The notes under the pieces are model-generated. The model had not been told where the DNA came from. It worked only from the letters and a program-made list of their open reading frames with translations, and did no database searches. A DNA stretch of 64,000 nt from G963668655 sp963668655 (GTDB lineage: Bacteria; Myxococcota_A; SURF-8). This document shows positions 53,695-62,658 of this stretch, piece by piece. Location of the stretch: contig CAXXPQ010000002.1 of the NCBI GenBank assembly GCA_963668655.2, positions 1,364,001 to 1,428,000 on the forward strand, given 5' to 3'. How positions within the stretch are numbered: the stretch's first letter is position 1; each line of letters starts with the position of its first letter. The translations under genes and the position numbers were made by a program.

Positions 53695-56436
53695 TCAGCA
53701 GTCCCTTTCCCGCCGCGCGCGTCGAAGAATGAAAAATCCCAACAAAAGGAAACCGAACGCCAGACCGGACGGGATCGGACCCGGGAGCCGGCAGCCGCCG
53801 CCCTTCTTGTCCTTCGGTTCGTCGTCGCCGTCGGGGACCGTCGAGTCGTCGCCGTCCGGATAGCCGGAATCGTCGCCGTCCGTGCTTCCGCTCATGCGGC
53901 AGATGCCCTGGATCTGATCGCAATAGGCGTTGGAGCCCATCACCGCCACGCATTCCTCATCCGTCAGGCATTGGGTCACCTGTCCGGAGCTGATGGTGAA
54001 GCGGCTGCCCACCACCGGGGTTCCCGCCACCACGGCGGTTCCGGCGTCCACTAGGGCCTCCGAGGGCACCGTCAGCTGGAAGTCCGAATTCTCCCGCGTG
54101 TCGCCGGAAAACGACGCAGTGACCAGCAGATGCAGCGAGCCGCCGTTGGGAACGGTCAGGGCCAGTCCCTGGAAGTTCACCGATCCGTCGTCCGCGGCGA
54201 AGCCCTCCAGCGCGGCCACCTCCGCTTCCGGCCCGTCTTTCACGCCGTTTCCGTTCTGGTCGTGGACGAGCGCGATTTTCGTGATTTCGGTGGTGTCGTA
54301 GACGGTTCCCGAGGCCACGACGCCGAGGCCCTCCAGGGTCACGCCGTCCGAGTAGCCCCGAAGCAGAAGCTGCATGACGATCTCGTCCGCGGAACCCTGG
54401 CTGATGAAGCCGTCGGGGGGATTGCTGAAGCCCAGTTCGATGGAGGCGTCCACGCCTTCGGCCGGGATGGCCAGAAGCGCGCAATCGAGGGGAAGCCCTT
54501 CCGTATAGCCGCGCACGCTGACGTTGTCCTCGGTCAACTGGAACTGAAGCTGATTTCCGGCCGCCGCGTCCTCCGAGATGTCCACCGTCAGAAGCAGATT
54601 GACTTCCTCGTTGATGGTCACCTGGGGCAGCTTGGAGAAGTCCGAAAAAAGCAGGCCGCCGCCGGAAACCACCGACGCGCCGCCCAGGGATTCCTCTTCC
54701 GCGTCCGCCGTGCCGTTTCCGTTGGCGTCCACGAACAGCTTCGCCGATTCCACCAGGGTCAGGTTGCCGCCCTCCTTGGCCGTGAAGCGGAAGGAGGACA
54801 ATTTCACGGTCCCTTCCAGCGCGCGCAGGTTGATGTGGGCCGCGGGGACGTTGGTCGAGCCGGGGGAGACGAAACGCGTCTGCGGATGGCGGGAGCCCTC
54901 GTCGATGTGCAGCGTGCCCTCGTAGGATTCCAGCCGCACCGTATGGCGCACCGGGGTTCCGTTGTTCGTGAAGAACACGTCCCCGGCCCCGCTGATGATT
55001 TCCGCCGTGTTTTCGATGATGGATTCCTTCGTGACGCCTTCGTTCAGGCTGTTGAGCCTGACGCCGATTTCCACCGTGCGCTGGTAGAGTTCGCCCGGGG
55101 GGATGTTGTCGGCGATATCGATGCCGTACAGGCAGGGGCATTCCCCGCCGGAAGGATCGGCCACGGGTCGCCTTTCGCCGTTGGGCTCCACCACCACCGT
55201 GGTGCCGGGGCGATAGGAGACGAAGCTCGGCAGGTCGTCGCGGACCTTCACGCCGGTGGCCACGTCCGCGCCCGTGTTCTGCACGTAAATGTAATAGGTG
55301 AATTCCTCTTCCGGAATCAGCGCGTCCCCGGGCGTGACGGAGGCGCTTTTCTCCGGCAGGTTGGGGATGTCGAAGTCCGGACGCTTGGTATCGATGGACA
55401 GAATGATGTAATTGGTGAAGACCTGATCCTGCCCCAGGCTCATGACGATTTCGGCGTCGGTGTCGCCGTATTGCAACAGGTTGGAGATGAAGAAGGTGTC
55501 CAGGTCGATGGAATACTGGTTGATGCGGCAGGGCTCCTCGTCGGCTTTGATGTTCGTGTTCACGGTGCTGTTGTAGGCGTTGTCCGCGTCGTTGCAGGGA
55601 TCCATCAGAACCGTGCCGTTGAACAGCAACCGCTCGTTGTGGTTCATCCCCGATCCCATGCCCGCGATGGCCTGGTCGCCCTCGCCCAGAAACAGGGTCA
55701 GTTTCGCCTCGGGATCCTGGGGAACCTCGAAACCGGAGGGAAGCAACACCACCTCGTCGTCGCGGATGAAGCGGAAGTCCGTGTAATAATAGATCCTTTT
55801 CGACGCGCCTTCCGGATTGGAATAGACCAGGAAGAGCGACCACCCCGCCAGGGCCACCTGGCGCAGCTTGTAGGGTTCGTCGGCGTATCCGGTATATCCG
55901 GCCAGGGTGTACTCGCCGTTCAACGGCTTTCCGGAATTGTAGTGTTCCCGCAGAATCTCCGTGATATCCACGCGATAGGTGAAATACCGGAAAGTGGCGG
56001 GCTGATCGTTCACGTCCGTGTCCTGATAGGAGATCTCGTACAGCTGTTCCGGCTGTCCCATGATGGGATTGTCCTCCCCCTGGGGCGGACGCAGGTTCAC
56101 GTTGGCGTCGGGTTCTCCGCCGTCGGGGTCCACGGACCCCATCCAGACCAGATAGGCCTTGATGACGCTGACGTCCTCGCCGGTGGGCACGCCGTCCAGG
56201 TAGGCGGTGGACAGGCTGGTGACCGTATCCCCCTGTCCGTCGAACTCCCCGGGCATGCAGTTGAAGACCGAGGCGTAGCAGGTGTCCTCCAGCAGGCTGG
56301 CCCCCGTGGCGGCGTAATCGATGGCGCCCTCCCACTTGTCCGTGGGTTCCAGGGCTTGGGCGGCCCCACCGGAAAGCAGAAGCCAGGCCAGGACCAGGCC
56401 GACGAGTCGGCGGGCGAACAAGTTAGAACCACGCAT
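53695..56436 (-). CDS. Large cell-surface protein with DUF11-like repeats and a MYXO-CTERM-like tail
   Basis: About 913 residues from ATG 56436, preceded by GGAGG. A Sec signal (LVGLVLAWLLLSGGAAQA) leads into an N-terminal beta region beginning WEGAIDYAATGASLLEDTCY. A DUF11-like repeat (EFTYYIYVQNTGADVATGVK and RDDLPSFVSYRPGTTVVV) starts at about residue 375. Calcium-binding-like loops such as DANGNGTADAEEESLGG and DQNGNGVKDGPE occur later. A short Cys pair module and a DGD linker precede GGGCRLPG, a transmembrane stretch and RRARR, a MYXO-CTERM-like tail. It is probably anchored at the cell surface. Function unknown. Confidence 0.86.
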   Translation of the reverse strand: MRGSNLFARRLVGLVLAWLLLSGGAAQALEPTDKWEGAIDYAATGASLLEDTCYASVFNCMPGEFDGQGDTVTSLSTAYLDGVPTGEDVSVIKAYLVWMGSVDPDGGEPDANVNLRPPQGEDNPIMGQPEQLYEISYQDTDVNDQPATFRYFTYRVDITEILREHYNSGKPLNGEYTLAGYTGYADEPYKLRQVALAGWSLFLVYSNPEGASKRIYYYTDFRFIRDDEVVLLPSGFEVPQDPEAKLTLFLGEGDQAIAGMGSGMNHNERLLFNGTVLMDPCNDADNAYNSTVNTNIKADEEPCRINQYSIDLDTFFISNLLQYGDTDAEIVMSLGQDQVFTNYIILSIDTKRPDFDIPNLPEKSASVTPGDALIPEEEFTYYIYVQNTGADVATGVKVRDDLPSFVSYRPGTTVVVEPNGERRPVADPSGGECPCLYGIDIADNIPPGELYQRTVEIGVRLNSLNEGVTKESIIENTAEIISGAGDVFFTNNGTPVRHTVRLESYEGTLHIDEGSRHPQTRFVSPGSTNVPAAHINLRALEGTVKLSSFRFTAKEGGNLTLVESAKLFVDANGNGTADAEEESLGGASVVSGGGLLFSDFSKLPQVTINEEVNLLLTVDISEDAAAGNQLQFQLTEDNVSVRGYTEGLPLDCALLAIPAEGVDASIELGFSNPPDGFISQGSADEIVMQLLLRGYSDGVTLEGLGVVASGTVYDTTEITKIALVHDQNGNGVKDGPEAEVAALEGFAADDGSVNFQGLALTVPNGGSLHLLVTASFSGDTRENSDFQLTVPSEALVDAGTAVVAGTPVVGSRFTISSGQVTQCLTDEECVAVMGSNAYCDQIQGICRMSGSTDGDDSGYPDGDDSTVPDGDDEPKDKKGGGCRLPGPIPSGLAFGFLLLGFFILRRARRERDC

Positions 56437-56499
56437 GAATACCTCCGCAGGTTCGGTGGAAGCCGTGGCGCCTTCCAGTTTTCTTCCCAACACTTCATT

Positions 56500-56528
56500 T
56501 TAATACGGCTTTCCCGCCTGGAAGTCAA
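56500..56528 (-). promoter_or_regulatory. Putative promoter of the surface protein at 53695-56436
   Basis: On the minus strand, TTGACT (56523-56528) and TATTAA (56500-56505) are separated by 17 bases, about 64 bases upstream of the ATG. Confidence 0.6.
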
Positions 56529-56712
56529 CCAATTCCATTTCTTTCCGACTTCACCGGAAATCCGGATTTTCGGAGCGGGCGTCCTTCTTCGCCCCATCGC
56601 CGGGAAATCCCGGAAGAAACGTCGCTTCCGGCGGGATCGGATCCGAGCATCCGTTCCATCCCGCCGAAAATGGCTCTAAATATCGGAAACCCTTGGGAAG
56701 ATGGCGGGGCGG

Positions 56713-56735
56713 CTCCCCTTCGCGGGGGAGTTTTT
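56713..56735 (+). terminator. Orphan rho-independent terminator
   Basis: The stem CTCCCC/GGGGAG with a UUCG-containing loop is followed directly by TTTTT. It points along the plus strand, but no plus-strand gene lies upstream within several kilobases. Confidence 0.65.
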
Positions 56736-56737
56736 CC

Positions 56738-56766
56738 TTTACATCGGGCCGGCTTCGTACTAAAGT
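56738..56766 (+). promoter_or_regulatory. Putative promoter of the outer-membrane protein at 56952
   Basis: TTTACA (56738-56743) and TAAAGT (56761-56766) are separated by 17 bases, immediately after the orphan terminator. The leader would be about 180 bases. Confidence 0.5.
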
Positions 56767-56951
56767 AGCCCCGCACCGCAACCGGTGCGTCACACGCTTT
56801 CAGATGCGAATACCGAAATGGTCCGAGGAACGATCCCGAGGAGGAACCGATACGAAGGCCGGTTGGAAGAATCTCCCAAGCCGCGAACGGCGGGTTGACA
56901 TTCTCCGACCGCCTCTAGGCGGAATCTCCGGTTATCAAAGAGGCATGGCTG

Positions 56952-58457
56952 ATGAGGAAAATCGCACTTTCGCTGCTCGTTCTCGTATTCCTGCTCACCA
57001 CCACCCTGCCCGCCTGGGCCAACAGCGTGGAAACCCTGCCCCAGGGCGTCTTCGCGCTGGGCGTGAAATTCGGGTACAAATGGGCCAAGCGCCGTTTCGA
57101 CAAGAACTTCGGAACCAAGACCACCTCCATCGTGAAGGACTACAACGTCACCATCATGGGAAAAGATCTGGACGCCGCGTTGTTCGACGAAGAGGACATC
57201 GCCGGGACCACGGATGTAACCTACGAGAATTACGGCCTGGAAGTGGGCATCACCACGGCCGTGGGAATCACGGACAACCTCTCGGCCATGCTCATCATTC
57301 CCATCCAGAAAATCCATAACAGCATCCAGGTGGGCGTGCACGGATCCAATCTCTACCTGGTGCGGGACGAGTTCGGCAACCCGGCGCTCATCGCGCCGAA
57401 GAAGCGCTGGGACGAGCAGCTCAGCCGGGCCTTTCCGGACTGGACCATCTCGGACCGCAAGCTCACGGTGGACGAATTCAAGGAAGTGCTCACCTGCCGG
57501 GCCAACACCATGGTCTGTCAGTACCGCTACAAGCCCTTGCAGGACTTCGACCGCTGGGGCCTGGGCGAGGTCATCGCCGGGATCCGCTACAAGTTCCAGG
57601 AGGAAAAATACTATCGCCACGGCCTGACCGTCTTCTTCAAGTTCCCCACCGGCCGGCACGTGGATACGGACAACCTGTTCGACAGCAACTTCGGCGACCA
57701 GCAGGTGGACATGGGTTTCTGGTACGGCATCGATCTCAAGCCGCACAAGACCTTCACCTTCAACGTCTCCTTCGGATACACGGACCAGTTCCCGGACGTG
57801 AAGGAAAAGCGCATCTTCACCCGCAACCGCAACGACCAGGGCAGCACCATCGGCACCATCCCCCTGGCGGTGGACAGCTCCAAGATGAAGATCCACCGGG
57901 ACATCGGCGGCAACTGGGACGCCTATTGGGGCTTCGGCTGGAGCTTCGTGCCCTGGCTGTCGTACTCCAACGAATTTTATTTCTTCTGGAAATACGAGGA
58001 CAACTACTGGAACGCCGAGGGCGAGCTGGACGGCGAGGGCAACGTGGTGATTCCCGATTACCGCGCCATGGAATACGGCACGGACCAGGCCGCCCTGGAA
58101 ATGACCAACATGATCGGCTTCAGCACCATCGACTGGGTGCAGAAGGGCAAATTCCCCGTTCCGCTGATGCTGGGGATTGGCTACACGGTGGGGCTGGCCG
58201 GAAAGAACTTCGAACAGAACCACAGCGTCTGGGCCTCCCTGGATCTGGTGGGCTCCATCTACATGTTCGACGGCGGCGAGGAACAGGGCGAAGCCGAATC
58301 CGAGATGGACCGGGTGAAGATGCCCGGCCGGTCGGAGACGGACGACGTGGATCCGGACCGCGCCATGGCCCGCCGGGAAAGCAAACATCAGAACAAAATG
58401 GGAGACACCCGCTCGTTCATGAACTCTTTCGGAAAAGTCCAGAAGCTGGGCTGGTAG
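56952..58457 (+). CDS. Probable outer-membrane beta-barrel protein
   Basis: A 501-residue protein with a Sec signal (KIALSLLVLVFLLTTTLPAWA). The mature part is rich in alternating aromatic/polar beta strands, such as YGLEVGITTAVGITDNLSAM and FTFNVSFGYTDQFPD. It ends without a terminal Phe but with KVQKLGW, an aromatic C-terminus common in barrels. It recalls transporter/FadL-type or MetA-pathway outer-membrane proteins, without a firm match. The start is ATG 56952, with AGAGG upstream. rsmD follows 13 bases later on the same strand. Confidence 0.75.
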   Translation: MRKIALSLLVLVFLLTTTLPAWANSVETLPQGVFALGVKFGYKWAKRRFDKNFGTKTTSIVKDYNVTIMGKDLDAALFDEEDIAGTTDVTYENYGLEVGITTAVGITDNLSAMLIIPIQKIHNSIQVGVHGSNLYLVRDEFGNPALIAPKKRWDEQLSRAFPDWTISDRKLTVDEFKEVLTCRANTMVCQYRYKPLQDFDRWGLGEVIAGIRYKFQEEKYYRHGLTVFFKFPTGRHVDTDNLFDSNFGDQQVDMGFWYGIDLKPHKTFTFNVSFGYTDQFPDVKEKRIFTRNRNDQGSTIGTIPLAVDSSKMKIHRDIGGNWDAYWGFGWSFVPWLSYSNEFYFFWKYEDNYWNAEGELDGEGNVVIPDYRAMEYGTDQAALEMTNMIGFSTIDWVQKGKFPVPLMLGIGYTVGLAGKNFEQNHSVWASLDLVGSIYMFDGGEEQGEAESEMDRVKMPGRSETDDVDPDRAMARRESKHQNKMGDTRSFMNSFGKVQKLGW

Positions 58458-58470
58458 CGTCGCCGAAGGG

Positions 58471-59019
58471 ATGAAGATCGGAGGCGGCGAGGCGCGCGGA
58501 CGAAAGCTGTTCGTTCCGAAGGACCGCCGGGTCCGGCCCACCTCCGACCGGGTGCGCATGGCCGTTTTCAATATCCTGGGTCCGGTGGACGGATTTCACG
58601 TGCTGGATCTTTTCGCCGGGACGGGCGCGTTGGGCCTGGAGGCGCTCAGCCGGGGCGCGGCGCAGGCGCTTTTCGTGGATCGGCATCCGGCCTCCTGCGA
58701 ACTGGTCCGGCGCAACGTGGAGCTTCTGAACGTCGGAGAGCGGGCGCGGATCCGGAAGGACGACGCCTTCCGCGCCCTGCGGTGGGCCGCCTCCGAAAAC
58801 GAATCGTTCGACCTGGTTTTCATCGATCCGCCCTACGGGGAAATCGAACCGGCGGCGCTTCTGGACGAGGGGCGCTGGCTTCCGATCCTGCGGCCCGGGG
58901 CGCGGATCGTTTTCGAAACGAGCCGCCGAGAGGAAAGAATCCTTGACGGCGGGGCGCTGCTGGTGGAGGATCGTCGGGAGTACGGAGACACCGCCGTTAC
59001 GTTTCTGAAACTCCGCTAG
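58471..59019 (+). CDS. rsmD: 16S rRNA (guanine(966)-N(2))-methyltransferase RsmD
   Basis: A 182-residue SAM-dependent methyltransferase of the small ribosomal subunit. The SAM site is VLDLFAGTGALGLEALSRGA, and the catalytic motif DPPY lies in LVFIDPPYGEIEP. The N-terminal RVRPTSDRVRMAVFNIL is diagnostic of RsmD. It is followed 18 bases later by coaD, the usual pairing. Confidence 0.95.
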   Translation: MKIGGGEARGRKLFVPKDRRVRPTSDRVRMAVFNILGPVDGFHVLDLFAGTGALGLEALSRGAAQALFVDRHPASCELVRRNVELLNVGERARIRKDDAFRALRWAASENESFDLVFIDPPYGEIEPAALLDEGRWLPILRPGARIVFETSRREERILDGGALLVEDRREYGDTAVTFLKLR

Positions 59020-59037
59020 GAAAGGAACGCGCATCCC

Positions 59038-59589
59038 ATGGCCAGTATCTGCATCTATCCGGGCAGCTTCGATCCCATCACCAACGGGCACGTCAACATC
59101 ATCCGCCGGGCGCTGGTCACCTTCAACCGCGTGATCGTCGCGGTGGCCGTGAATGTCAAGAAAACCGCCCTGTTCACCCCGGAAGAGCGCGTGGATCTGA
59201 TCCGCCGCGCCCTGGAGGACGAACTGACCGCCGACGAGCGCAAGCGCGTGAAGGTGGAACACTTCGAGGGCCTGATGGTGGAATACGCCAAGAAGAAAAA
59301 GGCCAAGGCCATCGTGCGCGGCCTGCGCGCCGTCAGCGACTTCGAATACGAGTTCCAGATGGCCTCCATGAACCGCAAACTGGCTCCGGACGTGGACACC
59401 ATGTTCATGATGACGGACGAATGCAACATCTACATCAGCAGCCGGACCGTCAAGGAAGTGGCCAGTTTTCACGGCTGCGTGGAAGGGCTGGTCCCCCGGG
59501 TGAGCCGGCTGGCGATGCAGGAAAAATACGGCAGGGCGGGATCCGTCCCGAAATCCTTGCTTCCGAAAGCCGAAGGGAAAAAGAAATGA
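59038..59589 (+). CDS. coaD: Phosphopantetheine adenylyltransferase
   Basis: A 183-residue enzyme that makes dephospho-CoA from 4'-phosphopantetheine and ATP. The nucleotidyltransferase motif is in YPGSFDPITNGHVNIIRRAL (TNGH). RGLRAVSDFEYEFQMASMNR and YISSRTVKEVASFHG are conserved CoaD segments. The C-terminus is about 20 residues longer than in E. coli. Its TGA overlaps the ATG of the aminotransferase gene (ATGA). Confidence 0.96.
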   Translation: MASICIYPGSFDPITNGHVNIIRRALVTFNRVIVAVAVNVKKTALFTPEERVDLIRRALEDELTADERKRVKVEHFEGLMVEYAKKKKAKAIVRGLRAVSDFEYEFQMASMNRKLAPDVDTMFMMTDECNIYISSRTVKEVASFHGCVEGLVPRVSRLAMQEKYGRAGSVPKSLLPKAEGKKK

Positions 59590-60779
59590 GAATCAGCAGG
59601 AAGGCGGCGGCGGTGGAGCCCTCGGCCACGCTGGCTATCTCGGCCAAGGCCAAGGCCATGCGCGCCTCCGGTGTGGACGTGGCCAATTTTTCCGCCGGAG
59701 AGCCGGATTTCGACACCCCGGAGCGCGTCTCCCTGGCGGGCGAGCGCGCCATCCGCGAAGGCAGAACCAAGTACACGCCCACGCCGGGCGTTCCGGAACT
59801 GCGGCGGGCCATCGCGGACCGCATGGGCCGGGACTACGGCGTGGCCGTCACGCCCGAGCAGGTGGTGGTGACCTGCGGCGCCAAGCACGCGATTTACCTG
59901 GCGCTTTTCGCCCTTTTGGACCCCGGCGACGAGGTGATCGTCCCCGCGCCCTACTGGGTGAGTTATCCGCCCCAGGTGGCGCTCTGCGGCGGCGTTCCGG
60001 TGATCGCGGAGACCCGCGCGGAAGACCGTTTCCGTCTGCGGCCGGAGGATCTGGAGCGGGTCTGCACCCCGAAAACCCGGGCGCTCATCCTCAACAGTCC
60101 CTCCAATCCCACCGGCGAACTGTATACGAAAGAGGAACTGTCCGATCTGGCGGCGGCGGCCGAAAAGGCCGGACTGGCCGTGATTTCCGACGACATCTAC
60201 GAAAAGCTGGTCTACGACGGCCTTTCGTTCACCTCCTTCTACCAGCTTTCCGAAAGCGTCCGCGAGCGCACCATCGTCATCAACGGCGTTTCGAAATGCG
60301 CCTCCATGACCGGCTGGCGGGTGGGCTACCTGGTGGCGGACGAGAGTTTCGCCAAGATCGTCGCCCGCCTGCAGGGCCAAATGACCAGCCACGCCACTTC
60401 CATCGCGCAATACGCCTCCATCGAGGCCGTGGCCGGAGAGGCGGCGGAGCTTCCGGGCTGGGTGGCGGAATTCCAGCGCCGCCGGGACCGCATGGTGGCG
60501 GAACTGAACGAGATTCCGGACGTTTCCTGCCTCACGCCCCAGGGATCGTTCTACGTCTTCCCCGATTTCCGGAACCTGATCGGACGCTCCGTTTCGGGAC
60601 GGACGATCGCGGACGACCTCCAACTGGCCGATTATCTTCTGGACGAGGCCCGGGTGGCGGTGGTTCCCGGCTCTCCTTTCGGAGCGCCCGGATTCCTGCG
60701 ACTGAGCTTCGCCACGTCCATGGAAACCATCCAGGCGGGCATGCGGCGCCTGGCCGAGGCCGTTTCCCGTTTGACATGA
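59586..60779 (+). CDS. aspC: Class I pyridoxal-phosphate aminotransferase (aspartate aminotransferase type)
   Basis: A 397-residue fold-type I aminotransferase. The PLP Lys lies in GVSKCASMTGWRVGYLVADE, followed by the conserved MTGWRxGY. Other hallmarks are FSAGEPDFDTPERV, TPTPGVPELRRAIADRM and LNSPSNPTGELY. It fits the Thermus/AspC Ib aspartate aminotransferase group; the exact substrate, Asp or prephenate, is not proven. The start is ATG 59586, overlapping coaD by four bases. Confidence 0.92.
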   Translation: MRISRKAAAVEPSATLAISAKAKAMRASGVDVANFSAGEPDFDTPERVSLAGERAIREGRTKYTPTPGVPELRRAIADRMGRDYGVAVTPEQVVVTCGAKHAIYLALFALLDPGDEVIVPAPYWVSYPPQVALCGGVPVIAETRAEDRFRLRPEDLERVCTPKTRALILNSPSNPTGELYTKEELSDLAAAAEKAGLAVISDDIYEKLVYDGLSFTSFYQLSESVRERTIVINGVSKCASMTGWRVGYLVADESFAKIVARLQGQMTSHATSIAQYASIEAVAGEAAELPGWVAEFQRRRDRMVAELNEIPDVSCLTPQGSFYVFPDFRNLIGRSVSGRTIADDLQLADYLLDEARVAVVPGSPFGAPGFLRLSFATSMETIQAGMRRLAEAVSRLT

Positions 60780-60801
60780 CCCCCTGACCAGGAGAATCGC
60801 G

Positions 60802-61263
60802 ATGACGGAAAGCAAGACGGATCTTGAGAACATGATCGTTCAGGCCATGCTGGAGAAATCCCACCTGTTCAAATCCCTGGACGAAACGGGCCGGGACGAA
60901 CTGCGCTCGGTGGGCGAGGTGCAGCAGGTTCCGGAAGGCCGCGTGGTGATCCGGGAAGGCTCGCAGGGAGACGGCTTCTACATCCTGCTGAAAGGCAAGG
61001 TGGCGGTGGAAACCGAGAAGGACGGCAAGCCGCTGGAACTGGCCGAACTGGCCCGGGGATCGGTCATCGGCGAGGTGGCGCTTCTGACGGGCCAGCCGCG
61101 CACGGCCACGGTCACGGCGAGGGAACCCAGCGTGCTGCTGAAGTTTTCCGAGCCGGGAGTCAATACGGTGCTGGACCGCTATCCGAAGGTCAAGGAACTG
61201 CTGGCCCGGGTACTGGTGCATCGCGCCAAGGACACCATCGAAAAGCGCCTGCTGAACGAGTAG
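60802..61263 (+). CDS. Cyclic-nucleotide-binding-domain protein
   Basis: A 153-residue protein that is almost entirely a CAP_ED cyclic-nucleotide-binding fold: GDGFYILLKGKVAVETEKDG, then the phosphate-binding cassette SVIGEVALLTGQPRTATVTA with the Glu and Arg that contact cNMP. It lacks a DNA-binding helix-turn-helix, so it is not a CRP-type regulator. It lies 22 bases after the aminotransferase and 14 bases before trkA. It may therefore sense a nucleotide for the potassium system; this is inferred from position. Confidence 0.9.
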   Translation: MTESKTDLENMIVQAMLEKSHLFKSLDETGRDELRSVGEVQQVPEGRVVIREGSQGDGFYILLKGKVAVETEKDGKPLELAELARGSVIGEVALLTGQPRTATVTAREPSVLLKFSEPGVNTVLDRYPKVKELLARVLVHRAKDTIEKRLLNE

Positions 61264-61277
61264 GCCGGGGAACGTCC

Positions 61278-62636
61278 ATGCGGATCATCATCATCGGAGC
61301 CGGGGAGGTGGGGCTGCACATCGCGGAGAAGCTCTGCGCCGAAAAACGCGACGTGGTCATCATCGACAGCCAGGCCGAGCGCCTGCGCCAGATCGAGGAG
61401 CAGATCGACGCCCAGCTCATGCGCGGTTCCGGTTCCTCGCCCGACGTGCTGCGGCGGGCCGGGATCGACGGCGCGGAGATGCTCATCGCCGTGTCCGATC
61501 AGGACGAGGTGAACCTGGTGGCCTGCATGCTGGCCAACCACGCCTCGCCCAACACGGTGAAGATCGCCCGGGTGCGCAACCCCGCCTACATCCGCATGCC
61601 GGAGGTGCTTTCCGGCTTCAATCTGGGCATGTTCATCAATCCGGAATACGAAGCCGCCAACAAGATCTCGCGCCTGCTGGAGGTGCCCCAGGCGGTGGAT
61701 ATCGTGGAGTTCGCCGAGGGCCAGGTGAAGCTCGTCGGCTTCCGCGTGGAGCCGACGAGCCGCATCGCCAACCGCAAGCTGTTTTCTTTGGGGGAGATCC
61801 TGCCCGACTACACGCCGCTGGTGGCGGTGATTTATCGCGGCAAGCAGGTCATCATTCCCCGGGGCGGCGACACCCTGCAGGCCGGGGACATCGTGTATTT
61901 CACCGTTACGAAGGACCAGCTTCCGAAGCTTCTGCGCCTGATCGGAAAGAAGGCCCACCGGGTGGAGCAGGTGATGATCTTCAGCGGCAGCAACATGGGG
62001 CTGTATCTGGCCCAGCGGCTGGAATCCGAGGGCGTGGGCGTCAAGCTCATCGATCCGGACGAAAGCACCTGCACGCTTCTGGCCGACCAGCTCACCCACA
62101 CCACCGTCCTATACGGCGACGCCACCGACAGCGAGATGCTGGAGCAGGAAAACGTTTCCAAGATGGACGCCTTCATCGCGGCGGGCAAGGACGACGAGGA
62201 CAACATCTTCGCCTGCCTGCTGGCCAAGACGCTGGGCGCGCCCTATACCATGACCGTGGCCAACAAGGGCGATTACGCCTCGCTCATCAACAGCCTGGGC
62301 ATCGACTCGGCCATCAGTCCGCAGCTCACGGCGGTCAGCCGCATCATGCAGTTTTTGCGCAAGGGCCTCGTGGTGGCGGTGGAGGAAATCCGGCACAAGA
62401 ACGCCGAGGGCATCGAGTTCGTCGCCCTGGAGACCAGCGACGCAGTGGGGCGTCCGCTTTCGGACATCCGCTTTCCGGACGGGGCGCTGGTGATCGCCGT
62501 GGTGCACGAGGGAGAGGTGGTCATCCCCCGGGGCGATACGGTGATCCGGCCCAAGGACCGGGTGGTCATTTTCGCGGAGCGCAACGCCATCGCCAAGGTG
62601 GAAAAGCTCTTCAGCGTCAAGCTCGAATACTTCTAG
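61278..62636 (+). CDS. trkA: Trk potassium uptake system regulatory subunit TrkA
   Basis: A 452-residue cytoplasmic gating subunit with two tandem RCK modules. The first NAD site is IIIGAGEVGLHIAEKLCAEK; the second is MIFSGSNMGLYLAQRLESEG at about residue 233. Each RCK-N domain is followed by a TrkA-C domain. It binds nucleotides and controls the TrkH channel encoded directly downstream. Confidence 0.96.
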   Translation: MRIIIIGAGEVGLHIAEKLCAEKRDVVIIDSQAERLRQIEEQIDAQLMRGSGSSPDVLRRAGIDGAEMLIAVSDQDEVNLVACMLANHASPNTVKIARVRNPAYIRMPEVLSGFNLGMFINPEYEAANKISRLLEVPQAVDIVEFAEGQVKLVGFRVEPTSRIANRKLFSLGEILPDYTPLVAVIYRGKQVIIPRGGDTLQAGDIVYFTVTKDQLPKLLRLIGKKAHRVEQVMIFSGSNMGLYLAQRLESEGVGVKLIDPDESTCTLLADQLTHTTVLYGDATDSEMLEQENVSKMDAFIAAGKDDEDNIFACLLAKTLGAPYTMTVANKGDYASLINSLGIDSAISPQLTAVSRIMQFLRKGLVVAVEEIRHKNAEGIEFVALETSDAVGRPLSDIRFPDGALVIAVVHEGEVVIPRGDTVIRPKDRVVIFAERNAIAKVEKLFSVKLEYF

Positions 62637-62658
62637 GCGCCGACGGGAGAGCCGGGTC

